Positions 51,631 through 60,432 of a stretch of DNA of 64,000 bases are shown here, piece after piece. The DNA comes from Flavobacteriales bacterium (GTDB taxonomy: Bacteria > Bacteroidota > Bacteroidia > Flavobacteriales_F > PHOS-HE28). Under the pieces are notes generated by a model, which was given only the letters and a program-made list of their open reading frames with translations, was not told where the DNA came from and searched no databases. The stretch spans positions 25,800-89,799 of the forward strand of contig JAEUSY010000016.1 in NCBI GenBank assembly GCA_016788295.1, written 5' to 3'. The translations under genes and the position numbers were made by a program. Positions within the stretch are counted from its first letter, which is position 1. The number at the start of each line of letters is the position of its first letter.

Positions 51631-52338
51631 TCAGTTGGCGCTCACCTTTTCCAGTGGCAGGCCGTATTTGCGGTACAGGCGGGCCTTGCGTTTCTCCAGT
51701 CGGGCCTGTGCTTTTGCTGTACGCGCCGCCCTGGGGGCCACGGCCAGTTCGCCCCGTTCAATACGCTGCACCACCATTTCCATCATGCGGTCCTCGCCCT
51801 CGGGGTCGTAGGTGCTGCGAAGGTCCTGGCCGAACAGGCGGGCCAGGCCCTGCCATACGAAGGCGGTGAACGATCCGCGCAATTGCCGCACCAGGTCGAA
51901 GGAGCTCTTGCCGGTCTCGCGGTCGATCAACTTGATCAACACCCGGCCCTGGCTGGTGGTCAGGTCCTTCACTTCTTCTTCGAACTCGGCACGCAGTTCG
52001 GCCTCGGCCAGTTTCAGGTACAGGTCCTGGTCGCTCTCGCGCTGTATCTGGGTGAGGTCGTGCTCATACTCACGTAGCAGTTCGCCGGTGATGCGTGCGT
52101 AAGGGTACACGCGGAGGATGTTGCGCGTCAGCTTGTCGTAGCGCGCTGCTTCGCGCCGGTCGCGCGGGCGCCAGCGGGCGTCCACCCGTGCCTCGGGCAG
52201 TTGCACCAAGGGCACGGTATCACCATTGATCACGTGGGCTTGCAGCACGTGGAAGCCGCCGTCCGTTTGGGCGTGCATGCCGCAGGACCAAAGGCCCAGC
52301 ACGACACTGGCTATCACATGTGGGGAACGAATGGACAT
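51631..52338 (-). CDS. DUF4294-family exported protein
   Basis: A 235-residue protein with a signal peptide (MSIRSPHVIASVVLGLWSCG, cleaved after MHAQ) and the DUF4294 region: DGDTVPL-like NGDTVPLVQLPEARV, YDKLTRNILRVYPYARITGELLREYEHDL, LIDRETGKSSFDLVRQLRGSFTAFVWQGLARLFGQDLRSTYDP. The family is restricted to Bacteroidota and of unknown role. ATG 52338 is set by the signal peptide. It converges with the GNAT gene. Confidence 0.88.
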   Translation of the reverse strand: MSIRSPHVIASVVLGLWSCGMHAQTDGGFHVLQAHVINGDTVPLVQLPEARVDARWRPRDRREAARYDKLTRNILRVYPYARITGELLREYEHDLTQIQRESDQDLYLKLAEAELRAEFEEEVKDLTTSQGRVLIKLIDRETGKSSFDLVRQLRGSFTAFVWQGLARLFGQDLRSTYDPEGEDRMMEMVVQRIERGELAVAPRAARTAKAQARLEKRKARLYRKYGLPLEKVSAN

Positions 52339-52402
52339 CCCTCCGGCCGCTGGGGTTGTGAAGGTACAACGCCGATCGCGTGCCGATATTCCCTTCAACG
52401 CA

Positions 52403-53899
52403 TCAGCGCCGCTTTAGTTTCCAGGCACTTACGGTGGAAGTACCGGTGGCAGCAGGCGCCGGACGCTGGCTGCGGCCTTCGAAGAGCAGCGCTGCCACGG
52501 CGGCGGCGGCGGCCTGTTCCTCGGGGTCCTGCCCGTCAAGCAGCTCGGGGCGGAAGTGGTCGCGCACGAAGTGGGTGTCGTACTTGCCACTGCGGAAGGC
52601 CTCGTGCCCCATGGTGAAGCGGCAAAAGCCCAAGGTGGTCTCCACCCCGCTGATAGCGTAGTCGTCGATGGCGCGTTGCATGCGTTCGATGGCCTCCTCT
52701 CGCGTGGCTCCGTGGGTGATCAGCTTGGCGATCATGGGGTCGTAGTGGATGGGGATGTCCATGCCCTCCTCAAAGCCATCGTCCACACGCACGCCCAGGC
52801 CCTGCGGCGGACGGTAGGTGGTGAGCCTGCCGATGTCCGGCAGGAAGTTGTTGGCGGGGTCCTCGGCATACACGCGCACCTCAATGGCATGGCCGTTGAT
52901 CTTCAGGTCGCCCTGCGTAAAGGGCAGCTTCTCCCCTTCGGCCACGCGGATCTGCAGCTTCACCAGGTCAAGCCCGGTGATCATCTCGGTAACGGGGTGC
53001 TCCACCTGTAGGCGGGTGTTCATCTCCATGAAGTAGAACTCCATGCTGGAATCGAGCAGGAACTCCACGGTGCCGGCACCGGTATAATCCACGCTGCGGG
53101 CCACGGCAACAGCGGCCTCGCCCATGCGCTTGCGCAGTTCGGGGGTCAGCACGGCGCTGGGGGCCTCCTCCACCACTTTCTGGTGGCGACGCTGCACACT
53201 GCACTCGCGCTCGAACAGGTAGCAGGTGTTGCCATGTCCATCGGCCATGATCTGCACTTCGATGTGCCGCGGACCGGTCACGTATTTCTCAATGAACACA
53301 CTTCCATCGCCGAATGCGTTCTGTGCTTCGCTGATGGCGCGCTCCAACCCTTCCTTCAGATCGCTCTCGCGCTCCACGATGCGCATGCCCTTGCCTCCAC
53401 CACCAGCAGCGGCCTTGATCAGGATCGGGAAGGTGATGGTCTTTGCCACGGCCATGGCCTCCTCCAGCCCGCTCACCGCGCCTTCGGTACCCGGTACCAA
53501 CGGCACGCCGTGGCCTTTCACGGCCTCCTTGGCGGCCAGCTTGTCGCCCATCACCTTCATGGCATTGGGCGATGGACCAACGAAGATCACGCCCGCCTTT
53601 TCCAGTGCACGGCAGAAGTCGCCGTTCTCGCTCAGGAAGCCGTAGCCGGGGTGTACCGCGTCCACCTTCAGGTCCTTGCAAACACCCACGATCTTGTCGA
53701 TCACCAGGTAGCTTTCCTTGCTGGCGGCCGGGCCAATGCACACGGCCTCATCGGCAAAGCGCACAAAAGGCGCATTGCGATCGGCCTCGGAATACACCGC
53801 CACGGTGCTGATGCCCATTTCGCGGGCGGAGCGCATCACGCGCAATGCGATCTCGCCACGGTTGGCGACGAGCAGTTTCTGGATCTTCTTGTTGGCCAT
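52403..53899 (-). CDS. accC: Acyl-CoA carboxylase biotin carboxylase subunit
   Basis: A 498-residue ATP-grasp enzyme that carboxylates biotin on a carrier protein, the first half-reaction of acetyl-CoA (or propionyl-CoA/pyruvate) carboxylase. KLLVANRGEIALRVMRSAREMGI, the glycine-rich AAAGGGGKGMR, FIEKYVTGPRHIEVQI, YLFERECSVQRRHQK and EMNTRLQVEHPVTEMITG are intact. A 45-residue Ala/Pro-rich tail extends beyond E. coli AccC. ATG 53899 is fixed by the family start. No biotin carrier gene is adjacent; the PIN toxin gene lies 10 bp upstream on the same strand. Confidence 0.93.
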   Translation of the reverse strand: MANKKIQKLLVANRGEIALRVMRSAREMGISTVAVYSEADRNAPFVRFADEAVCIGPAASKESYLVIDKIVGVCKDLKVDAVHPGYGFLSENGDFCRALEKAGVIFVGPSPNAMKVMGDKLAAKEAVKGHGVPLVPGTEGAVSGLEEAMAVAKTITFPILIKAAAGGGGKGMRIVERESDLKEGLERAISEAQNAFGDGSVFIEKYVTGPRHIEVQIMADGHGNTCYLFERECSVQRRHQKVVEEAPSAVLTPELRKRMGEAAVAVARSVDYTGAGTVEFLLDSSMEFYFMEMNTRLQVEHPVTEMITGLDLVKLQIRVAEGEKLPFTQGDLKINGHAIEVRVYAEDPANNFLPDIGRLTTYRPPQGLGVRVDDGFEEGMDIPIHYDPMIAKLITHGATREEAIERMQRAIDDYAISGVETTLGFCRFTMGHEAFRSGKYDTHFVRDHFRPELLDGQDPEEQAAAAAVAALLFEGRSQRPAPAATGTSTVSAWKLKRR

Positions 53900-53909
53900 T
53901 TCCTTTTGT

Positions 53910-54356
53910 TCAGCGAGCGTGTTCGACGATATTCCGCATGGTAGCGGTGTCAATGCAGATGCGAACGTCCTTACGGGCAAGACCGTTCGCTAGTTTTCTG
54001 TCCAAGGTCCAAATAACTGCTTCCTGGCTCAACGCGAGGGCCACATAGGCAACATCCTTCGGGTCAATATCCAACGCCAGTGCATCCGCTTGTTTGCGGG
54101 TGGCCTTTGGTATCATTTCCAGGGGTACCGTTCGCATGCGGTCCAACATCTTGTTCACCGCAGTCTCTATACGTTCCACCTGCGTGCCCCGCTCGTGAGC
54201 GATACGCCCCGCATGAGCCAGCATTTCCTCGCGAATGAACTCCGGTGTAAGCAGTTCCAAACGCCCATAGGCCTCGAAGAAAACATCTGCCACCGGGCCC
54301 TCCGGGCTGAAGATGGCGCTGACAAGCACGTTGGCGTCAACGACGACCTTGAGCAC
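53910..54356 (-). CDS. PIN-domain toxin (VapC-like)
   Basis: A 148-residue ribonuclease-type toxin. The acidic residues of the PIN active site are visible: VVVDANVLVSAIF (D7), EFIREEML, and DIDPKDVAYVALAL with LDRKL near residues 100-125. It would cleave RNA when freed from its antitoxin. The antitoxin gene lies upstream with a 20-bp overlap, giving a two-gene TA unit. The stop lies 10 bp before accC, an odd juxtaposition that may allow readthrough into accC. Confidence 0.85.
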   Translation of the reverse strand: MLKVVVDANVLVSAIFSPEGPVADVFFEAYGRLELLTPEFIREEMLAHAGRIAHERGTQVERIETAVNKMLDRMRTVPLEMIPKATRKQADALALDIDPKDVAYVALALSQEAVIWTLDRKLANGLARKDVRICIDTATMRNIVEHAR

Positions 54357-54558
54357 GATACGCTTCCTTGTATTTGGACCACCACGAGGCTTTGATCTCC
54401 TCAGCGATATCGTTCACCCTCTTGGCAGGCACTTTCCGTTCACCCGATGCAAGCTCCATGAACTCCAGCTTGTCCAACAAACGCCTCACAGCATCGGGAT
54501 CCACTCGGCCATCGAGCGTGATGACCAATTGGTCCTTTTTGTTCCTCGTGATCGTCAT
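54337..54558 (-). CDS. Antitoxin of the first PIN pair
   Basis: A 73-residue product overlapping the toxin start by 20 bp. A beta-like opening (KKDQLVITLDGRVDPDAVRRLLDKLEFMEL) and a basic helical tail (VNDIAEEIKASWWSKYKEAYRAQG) fit an antitoxin with a toxin-binding C-terminus. No known named family is clear to me. TAACTTCG (54573-54566) ends 7 nt before the start, supplying the operon promoter. Confidence 0.78.
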   Translation of the reverse strand: MTITRNKKDQLVITLDGRVDPDAVRRLLDKLEFMELASGERKVPAKRVNDIAEEIKASWWSKYKEAYRAQGRR

Positions 54559-54565
54559 GGTTCTG

Positions 54566-54573
54566 CGAAGTTA
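54566..54573 (-). promoter_or_regulatory. -7 box of the first PIN toxin-antitoxin operon
   Basis: TAACTTCG on the minus strand is one base off TAnnTTTG and ends 7 nt before the antitoxin ATG. Confidence 0.4.
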
Positions 54574-54605
54574 CGGCTTGGCCCGATGTTTGGCAGTGGG
54601 CAGCC

Positions 54606-55400
54606 ATGCGCCACCTGATGTCGCTCCTATGCCTGCTTTCGGTACCGGCCATGGCCCAACTGGGCCGCAAGGAACTGCGCACCGATACCGGCTTGGTGGT
54701 CCTGCACCACTTCAGGACAGGCCAGGTAAGCACAAAGGAATGGCGTGACCCCGACGACCGCTTCGGCCGGTCCATCGCCTACGACAGTGCGGGCCGCGAG
54801 ATCTTCAGCTACCACACGCGCCGGATCGGTGGCCACGCTTCGGTGTATTTCAGCTACCACCCCAATGGCGCGGTGAGCAAGGCCGAGGTGAGCGACGCGC
54901 CCGACGCCGGCATCCAGTGGTACCGCAGCACCACCACCTTCGACGACAAGGGCAACCGCACCGGCTTCTGGGAGGAAGGGCGCGATAACTACGGCCCCTT
55001 GCACAGCCCCAGCCGTTGGGTTTTGCAGGAAGAAGCTCCCACTGTGGTCACTGTTCCGCCCAAACCAGCGGTGGTGGAATGCCAGAAGCTGTTCGTGAAC
55101 GAGGTGTACCTGGTGAACGCCACGCGGCAGGCCGGCAAGGCCACCGTGAAGGCCCTGCGCCCCTCGCCGGCCCTGAAGGACAGCGAGCACACCCTCGCCC
55201 CCGGTGATACCGTGCGGCTGGGCACCTACAGCGTGGGGGAACGTTTCATCGAACCGGACACCGAGCTCACCGTGGATGTTCGCCGCGCCCTGCGTAACCG
55301 CAGGAAGCCCGCCGCTGTTGGCGTGGTACGCACCGACAGTGTTCAAGTGAACGCCGAGCAACGCCGCTACTATCTGGTGGTGCGCGGTTGGGGCAAGTGA
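54606..55400 (+). CDS. Exported hypothetical protein with MORN-like region
   Basis: A 264-residue exported protein (signal peptide MRHLMSLLCLLSVPAMAQ). The first half carries a degenerate MORN/YwqK motif (VYFSYHPNGAVSKAEV; TTFDDKGNRTGFWEEG), related in style to the large protein at 21.8 kb; the second half (LFVNEVYLVNATRQAGKATVKALRPSPALKDSE) looks like a beta domain, perhaps related to conserved C-terminal domains of lipoproteins. Function is unknown. It is divergent from the antitoxin gene and converges with the hydrolase gene with no gap. Confidence 0.7.
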   Translation: MRHLMSLLCLLSVPAMAQLGRKELRTDTGLVVLHHFRTGQVSTKEWRDPDDRFGRSIAYDSAGREIFSYHTRRIGGHASVYFSYHPNGAVSKAEVSDAPDAGIQWYRSTTTFDDKGNRTGFWEEGRDNYGPLHSPSRWVLQEEAPTVVTVPPKPAVVECQKLFVNEVYLVNATRQAGKATVKALRPSPALKDSEHTLAPGDTVRLGTYSVGERFIEPDTELTVDVRRALRNRRKPAAVGVVRTDSVQVNAEQRRYYLVVRGWGK

Positions 55401-56096
55401 TCATCCCTCCATTTCCAGCCCCCAGAAGGCACGCAGGTGCGGCAGCAGGACGTTCAGATCCACCGCATCGAAGGGGTGCTGGGTGTTGGGCAGGACCAGG
55501 GTGGCGCCATGCGGCATCCAGTGGGCGGCATCCAGGGTGTGCTCCGCCACGGCCGTGCGGTCGCGGTCGCCAACGCAAAGCAGGGCCGGGCAGGTCACCC
55601 GCTCCATCTGTTCGCGCGTCAAGGGGGGCTGCTCGTGCAAGCCGGTGATCAGCGTGGCGGTGGCGCGTACCAAGTGCTCCCAGCGTTCAGGGCCGTGCTG
55701 GGTAAGCAGGTCCATGACGAATTGCGGCACCTTCTCCTTCATTTTCTGCGGGTCCAGCAGTCGCAGCTCACGGTCCAGCCCCTCGCGGTCCCACTTCAAT
55801 TTTGTGCCGAGCGTTACCACCGAGGCCACCTGCTGCGGGAAACGGTGCGCGTAGAGCAGCGCCGCATAGCCGCCCATGCTGTAGCCGAACAGGTGCGCCT
55901 CGCTCCACCCCGCCTCGTCCAAGGCATCCTCCATGTCGCGCAGGAACACCTCCATGGAAAGCCCCTCGTCCGGTATGGCGCGTTCGCCGTGACCCCGGAA
56001 CTCCACCGCAAGGGTGCGCACACCGGGCAGCACTTCGCGCAGTATGCCCAACTGGTCCCGGGTGCCCAGCGCACCATGCAACAGCAATAGGTTCAT
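55401..56096 (-). CDS. Alpha/beta hydrolase
   Basis: A 231-residue hydrolase: oxyanion strand LLLLHGALGTRDQL, nucleophile elbow FGYSMGGYAALLYA (S73), acidic residue in LLCVGDRDRT and histidine in PNTQHPFDAVD. The HGERAIPDEG and 'TREQMERVTCPALL' segments resemble menaquinone-pathway MenH-like and esterase members, but the substrate is not identifiable. It directly abuts the exported MORN-like gene, stop to stop. Confidence 0.87.
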   Translation of the reverse strand: MNLLLLHGALGTRDQLGILREVLPGVRTLAVEFRGHGERAIPDEGLSMEVFLRDMEDALDEAGWSEAHLFGYSMGGYAALLYAHRFPQQVASVVTLGTKLKWDREGLDRELRLLDPQKMKEKVPQFVMDLLTQHGPERWEHLVRATATLITGLHEQPPLTREQMERVTCPALLCVGDRDRTAVAEHTLDAAHWMPHGATLVLPNTQHPFDAVDLNVLLPHLRAFWGLEMEG

Positions 56097-56184
56097 CGCT
56101 TGTTCAGGATGGATAGCGGCCCGCGTGAACAGGCAAGCTCACCGCAATGGATCCAGGCACGCATACAACGGTCCCGATCGACCA

Positions 56185-57225
56185 TCACTTCACCATGTAG
56201 TAGATGTTGGTGAGCCACTTGGCCGTGTCGGGCTCGGCGCCGGGGTCGGTGATGTACTCCTCGATCACGTTGCCGTAGTGCGTCAGCCCGTTCGCCTTGA
56301 TCATCTCGTCCATGGCCATATGGGCGCGCATGCTGCCGTCGTACGATCCGTAGTAGGCAATGTGCAGCATCTTGCTGGCGGGCACCGTGTACACGTCCAG
56401 GCCCGGCATCTTCAGGTCGGCGGGGGCCACTACCGGCATACCGGCGATCAGGTCGGCCACCCCGGCCTTCTCATCCCATGCGAAGAAGACCCCGCTGGGC
56501 GCACCGGCCAGGCTGAGGCCCGCGTTGCCTACGGCCGCACCGGCAGCGCCGAAGTTGGTGCCATAGAACTTCTCCAGGTCGCCGAACTTCACCTTGCCCC
56601 GTTTGCCCACATACACCGTTTCGGGCCGCTCGATGGTCTCGATCACGTAGCCCCCGAAGGTCTTGGCGGCCAGCGCGGCCTTCTTCTCCGCCTGTTCCTT
56701 CTCGGCCATGGCCTTCAGGTTCGCAAGGCCTTTCTCGAAATCAGCGCCTAACATCTTGTCCATGTTCATGAACAGGCTCATCACCTTGCCCATCAGGCCG
56801 TTCTCCCCTTCCATGCCCCAGGTCACCATGGTGCTGTCACCCACGGGCTGCAGATCGTAAGTAGCGGTGCTGATGGACTCAAAAGGTTCCACGAAGTGCA
56901 GTTTGCAACGCACCGCCTTGTTGGGTTCCAAGGACGTGATGGTCTGGCTGCCCTTGCCCACGGTATCCCCTTCCCACCGCCATACGGCGCCCACCGTGCC
57001 GTCGGTGCCTTCCAAGGTCTGCACCTGGTCCTTGTCCATTTCCTGCCAGGGGCCCCACTGCTTCATGCTCTCGAGGCGGCTCACGTAGCCATACACCACT
57101 TCGGGCGGTGCGGCCACCACGGTGGAGCGCTCCACGCGGTAGGAGGAATCCCCGAGAATGGCCAGCATGGTAATTACGGCCAGCACGGAGAACAGGATGA
57201 TCAACAGGGTCTTGAGCGCACGCAT
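56185..57225 (-). CDS. SRPBCC/polyketide-cyclase domain fused to GyrI-like domain
   Basis: A 346-residue protein with an N-terminal membrane anchor (LKTLLIILFSVLAVITMLAILG), an SRPBCC domain (residues 30-165; STVVAAPPEVVYGYVSRLESMKQWGPW) and a C-terminal GyrI-like effector-binding domain (from about 185; VYVGKRGKVKFGDLEKFY ... MHIAYYGSYDGSMRAHMAMDEMIKANGL). Both folds bind hydrophobic ligands. Role unknown; similar fusions are common in Bacteroidota. ATG 57225 is chosen because it starts at the hydrophobic anchor. Divergent from the LPP20-like gene by 138 bp. Confidence 0.85.
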   Translation of the reverse strand: MRALKTLLIILFSVLAVITMLAILGDSSYRVERSTVVAAPPEVVYGYVSRLESMKQWGPWQEMDKDQVQTLEGTDGTVGAVWRWEGDTVGKGSQTITSLEPNKAVRCKLHFVEPFESISTATYDLQPVGDSTMVTWGMEGENGLMGKVMSLFMNMDKMLGADFEKGLANLKAMAEKEQAEKKAALAAKTFGGYVIETIERPETVYVGKRGKVKFGDLEKFYGTNFGAAGAAVGNAGLSLAGAPSGVFFAWDEKAGVADLIAGMPVVAPADLKMPGLDVYTVPASKMLHIAYYGSYDGSMRAHMAMDEMIKANGLTHYGNVIEEYITDPGAEPDTAKWLTNIYYMVK

Positions 57226-57363
57226 GGGTGGGGTTATTTGGCCGAAAGATGGGGCTTCATCTCCCGAATTGTGCTCCGGCGCTGGCGCCCAAGGCGAACC
57301 GTCCATCACGATCGGAGCGTGGCACGGTGTTTTCTTTGCGCACAGCGAACCCATCCAACCACC

Positions 57364-57939
57364 ATGATCACCCTGCGTACGGGCCGGACCATCCCGGTCA
57401 TCCTTCTGGCCTTTCTGGCCTTGGCCATGCCTGCGTGCAAGAACAACAGCAACCCCGCCGGCACCAAGGTGAAGCAGCCCTTCAGCGGCAACAAATACGA
57501 GAGCAACGCGGCCTGGTTCCGCGGCACCGGACAGGGCACCAGCGTGAAGCAGAACATTGCCCGTGGCAAGGCCGATATCGACGCCAAGAACCAGGTGGCC
57601 GCACAGGTGGGCACCAACATGCGCGCCGTTACCGACCAGTACCTGGGCCAGACCGAGAACGCCCGCGCCGCCGATGTGGCCGACAAGTTCCAGAGCCTGG
57701 TGCGCGAGGTGATGAACACCGAACTGGCCGACCTGCGCAAGATCGGCGAGGAGACCTACTTCAACGAGACCACCAAGGAATATACCGTGTACGTGGCCTA
57801 CGAGATCAAGAAGAACGCCATGTTCCGCTTCATGAAGAAGCAGGCCCGCACCGATGCCAAGATCAGCGAACAGGAACTGAAGGTGCTGGACGAGATCCTG
57901 GACCAGGAGATCAAGCGGGCCGAAGCGGCCGGCGAGTAA
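57364..57939 (+). CDS. LPP20-like lipoprotein
   Basis: A 191-residue lipoprotein: MITLRTGRTIPVILLAFLALAMPAC places the lipobox cysteine at residue 25, followed by KNNSNPAG. The mature domain (SNAAWFRGTGQGTSVKQNIARGKADIDAKNQVAAQVGTNM ... YFNETTKEYTVYVAYEIKKN) matches LPP20/FlgT-like lipoproteins, whose role is unclear. It is followed by an intrinsic terminator. Divergent from the SRPBCC gene. Confidence 0.8.
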   Translation: MITLRTGRTIPVILLAFLALAMPACKNNSNPAGTKVKQPFSGNKYESNAAWFRGTGQGTSVKQNIARGKADIDAKNQVAAQVGTNMRAVTDQYLGQTENARAADVADKFQSLVREVMNTELADLRKIGEETYFNETTKEYTVYVAYEIKKNAMFRFMKKQARTDAKISEQELKVLDEILDQEIKRAEAAGE

Positions 57940-57959
57940 GCCCGCACAACGCAACTACG

Positions 57960-57982
57960 GCAGGGGGCCTGGTGCCCCCTGC
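57960..57982 (+). terminator. Terminator after the LPP20-like gene
   Basis: A 9-bp stem GCAGGGGGC/GCCCCCTGC with a 5-nt loop, followed by TGTCGTTTT. It begins 20 bp after the stop. Confidence 0.75.
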
Positions 57983-58058
57983 TGTCGTTTTGGCACCTAC
58001 GTGGGTTCGGCGCACGATCTGACGGGAACGTTGTTCACTTAGCGAACACAAACACAAC

Positions 58059-58757
58059 ATGGAAGGGAATCCGATGATGGGCGCCTACCTGATCGGCGCC
58101 GTGATCATGCTCGTGAGCTGGCTGGTGGGCCAGCAGCTCCGCAGCCGCTTTGAGAAATACTCGCGCACACCCCTGCGCAACGGCCTCAGCGGCCGCGAGG
58201 TGGCCGAGCGCATGCTCCGCGACCACGGCATCACCAACGTGCAGGTGATCAGTGTGCCGGGGCAGCTCACGGACCACTACAACCCCGCCACCCGAACGGT
58301 GAACCTGAGCGAGCCGGTGTACCACGCCCGCAACGCCGCCGCCGCCGCCGTGGCCGCCCACGAGGTGGGTCATGCCGTGCAGCATGCCACCGCCTACAGC
58401 TGGCTGGAGATGCGCAGCAAACTGGTACCCGTGGTCAGCGTGGCCTCGCAATGGATCCAGTGGGTGTTGCTGGGCGGCATCCTGCTCGTCAACTCCTTCG
58501 GCACCGGGCTGCTGCTTGTCGGCATCGTGCTCTTCGCCCTCACCACCCTCTTCAGCATCATCACCCTGCCGGTGGAATACGATGCCAGCAACCGCGCCCT
58601 GGCCTGGATGGAGCGCACCGGCGTGGTCACCACCAGCGAGCACGAGCTGAGCGCCGATGCCCTTAAGTGGGCCGCACGCACCTACCTGGTGGCCGCCATC
58701 GGCTCGGTGGGCACCCTGCTCTACTACATCATGATCTACATGAACCGCCGCGATTGA
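58059..58757 (+). CDS. YugP-like membrane zinc metallopeptidase
   Basis: A 232-residue membrane peptidase. The zinc motif HEVGHAVQHA (H101, E102, H105) follows a short membrane-bound N-terminus (MMGAYLIGAVIMLVSWLVG) and a cytoplasmic-side domain with SRTPLRNGLSGREVAERMLRDHGI. The C-terminus has three further hydrophobic segments. Similar YugP/PF04298 proteins are conserved in Bacteroidota; the substrate is unknown. An alternative start is the third Met (position 6-7). Confidence 0.88.
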   Translation: MEGNPMMGAYLIGAVIMLVSWLVGQQLRSRFEKYSRTPLRNGLSGREVAERMLRDHGITNVQVISVPGQLTDHYNPATRTVNLSEPVYHARNAAAAAVAAHEVGHAVQHATAYSWLEMRSKLVPVVSVASQWIQWVLLGGILLVNSFGTGLLLVGIVLFALTTLFSIITLPVEYDASNRALAWMERTGVVTTSEHELSADALKWAARTYLVAAIGSVGTLLYYIMIYMNRRD

Positions 58758-58778
58758 CCGGCGGATAACGACCTGCTG

Positions 58779-58806
58779 AAGCGGCTGGCCGAAAGGCTGG
58801 CCGCTT
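58779..58806 (+). terminator. Hairpin terminator after the zinc peptidase gene
   Basis: A 12-bp stem with two wobbles closed by a GAAA tetraloop (AAGCGGCTGGCC-GAAA-GGCTGGCCGCTT), followed by TGGGTTTGG. The T-tract is weak. Confidence 0.55.
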
Positions 58807-58983
58807 TGGGTTTGGGGGGAGCCTCCACGGCCTGGTTGAAATGGTGCGCAAGGTGCCTGAACGACGGTGGGACTAAAGAAGGTATTAGCTTGATCATCCG
58901 TTCCTTGGCGCACCACGACCGATGGTCGGCAACACGAACGTGTCTGCCATGAAGGCGGGTAGATTGCTGGAAAACCTCAAGCC

Positions 58984-60129
58984 ATGGCCGTTCACAAGAG
59001 CTTGTTCCGGTCCTTGCCGCTGCGTAAGAACACATCGGGGGCCATTGCCAGCATGCTTGTGCTCTGTTGTGCTTCGCTGACACCCTTGCTCGGTAATGCC
59101 CAGACCTGTTTACCCGGGCAGGGCTGCGATCTTTCCACGCTCACCGGGACCACTATTGCGCAGATCACTGCCAACAGCATGTTCAAACCCATCAGCACCA
59201 TGCCCTTCGCCGGCCGAAGGGGTTACTTCATCGTGCGCGCCGGTGAGACCTACGAGTGGTCCACCCGGCAAGCGGACAGCGCGTCCGTAGCGTATCCCTC
59301 GGAATTGACCCTGGTGCAGACACCGTCGACAGTACCCAGCTGCTATGGCAACGACCCCGATGGTCCAGAGGCGGTGATCAGTTGGACAGCACCCACCGAT
59401 GGGGCGGTGTACGTTGGCCTTACCGAAGAACCGTGCACGGCGAACACCGCAGCGAGCGTGGTGACCTGGCGATGTGCCAGCTGCCCGGAGCTGCCCGAAG
59501 TGCTGGTACCGATGACCGGAAGCAACGAGGTGGCCTGCGGTACACCGGTCCGCTTGCTGGACCCGGGCGGCAATGGCTACTATCCGAACAATGCGAACGG
59601 CTATACGGTGCTCCAGGCGAGTGGTTCCACCCGCATCAAACTCCGTGGAACCGGTGCCATGGAGACCGAATACGACAAGCTCACGGTCTACGCGGGCACG
59701 GTTCCAGTGGGTACCCCTATGGCCACCTTCACCAACACGGGCTTCATCGACTACACGGGAGCGCCGGGACAAACGTTGACCCTGCGGTTCAGCTCCGACG
59801 CCACGACCTTCATGGCGGGCTTCGACCTGCAGGTGAGCTACCTGGACCCATGCGAAGCAGTGGGTATCGCGGAACACACAGTGGAGCTGCTGAACGTGTA
59901 CCCCAATCCTACCAGCGGTCCGCTGACAGTGGAACTTCCCTCGCATATGAAGGCGATGTACTTGGAACTTATCGATATGCGTGGATCAACCCTTAGGACC
60001 TGGAGACCGGAACATGCGCAGGGCTTGCCGCTCCAGGTGAACTTTGGAACTGGCTTGGCGCCAGGGTGCTATTACCTGAAGGTGCATGGGCAGGAGGGCG
60101 TTCGCGGTGCCCGGCTGTTCATCGAATGA
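58984..60129 (+). CDS. Secreted T9SS protein with CUB-like domain
   Basis: A 381-residue exported protein. A long basic lead ends in a signal peptide (MLVLCCASLTPLLGNAQ, cleaved near residue 40). Residues 40-165 form a cysteine-containing beta domain (TCLPGQGCDLS ... GRRGYFIVRAGETYEWSTRQAD); residues 175-290 resemble CUB domains (MTGSNEVACGTPVRLLDPGGNGYY ... QTLTLRFSSDATTFMAGFDLQVSY). The T9SS type-A sorting domain follows (VYPNPTSGPLTVELPS to RGARLFIE). A shorter start (ATG 59053) would give a standard signal peptide. The region after it is accessory. Confidence 0.82.
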   Translation: MAVHKSLFRSLPLRKNTSGAIASMLVLCCASLTPLLGNAQTCLPGQGCDLSTLTGTTIAQITANSMFKPISTMPFAGRRGYFIVRAGETYEWSTRQADSASVAYPSELTLVQTPSTVPSCYGNDPDGPEAVISWTAPTDGAVYVGLTEEPCTANTAASVVTWRCASCPELPEVLVPMTGSNEVACGTPVRLLDPGGNGYYPNNANGYTVLQASGSTRIKLRGTGAMETEYDKLTVYAGTVPVGTPMATFTNTGFIDYTGAPGQTLTLRFSSDATTFMAGFDLQVSYLDPCEAVGIAEHTVELLNVYPNPTSGPLTVELPSHMKAMYLELIDMRGSTLRTWRPEHAQGLPLQVNFGTGLAPGCYYLKVHGQEGVRGARLFIE

Positions 60130-60180
60130 TCAGGCCATTGTGTCCCGACCTTCGCAGGGTCACCCGAGGAACGAGGAGAC

Positions 60181-60199
60181 CCTGCCTCCGGCAGACAGG
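60181..60199. repeat. Palindromic REP-like element, copy 1
   Basis: CCTGCCTCCGGCAGACAGG, a hairpin CTGCC-3 nt-GGCAG, near-identical to 62974-62993. It sits in a stretch with a CACCCGAGGAACGAGGAGAC phrase, a type of dispersed intergenic repeat I associate with Bacteroidota. Confidence 0.55.
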
Positions 60200-60330
60200 T
60201 CTGCGCCTCGAAGCCGCTTTTTGAGCATGGACCGCTCCAAACTGCTGCGGTTGTTGAGGCCTGCAAGCGTCCAACAGCACCGCCAGGATACGCTTCAATT
60301 GGTGGCCTCGCAAGTTGCACACACCAAAAA

Positions 60331-60358
60331 CGAAGGCCCTACTTTCGCAGGGCCTTCG
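60331..60358 (+). terminator. Hairpin terminator candidate
   Basis: CGAAGGCCCT and AGGGCCTTCG form a perfect 10-bp stem around an 8-nt loop, followed by CTTCTT. It lies 200 bp after the T9SS gene and may end its transcript or that of a repeat. Confidence 0.5.
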
Positions 60359-60432
60359 CTTCTTCGGAGTGAATGGTAGCAGCAACGTGTGGGGGTGGTG
60401 GAATACCGTTGGCGCGGCTCCACTGCCCCCGC

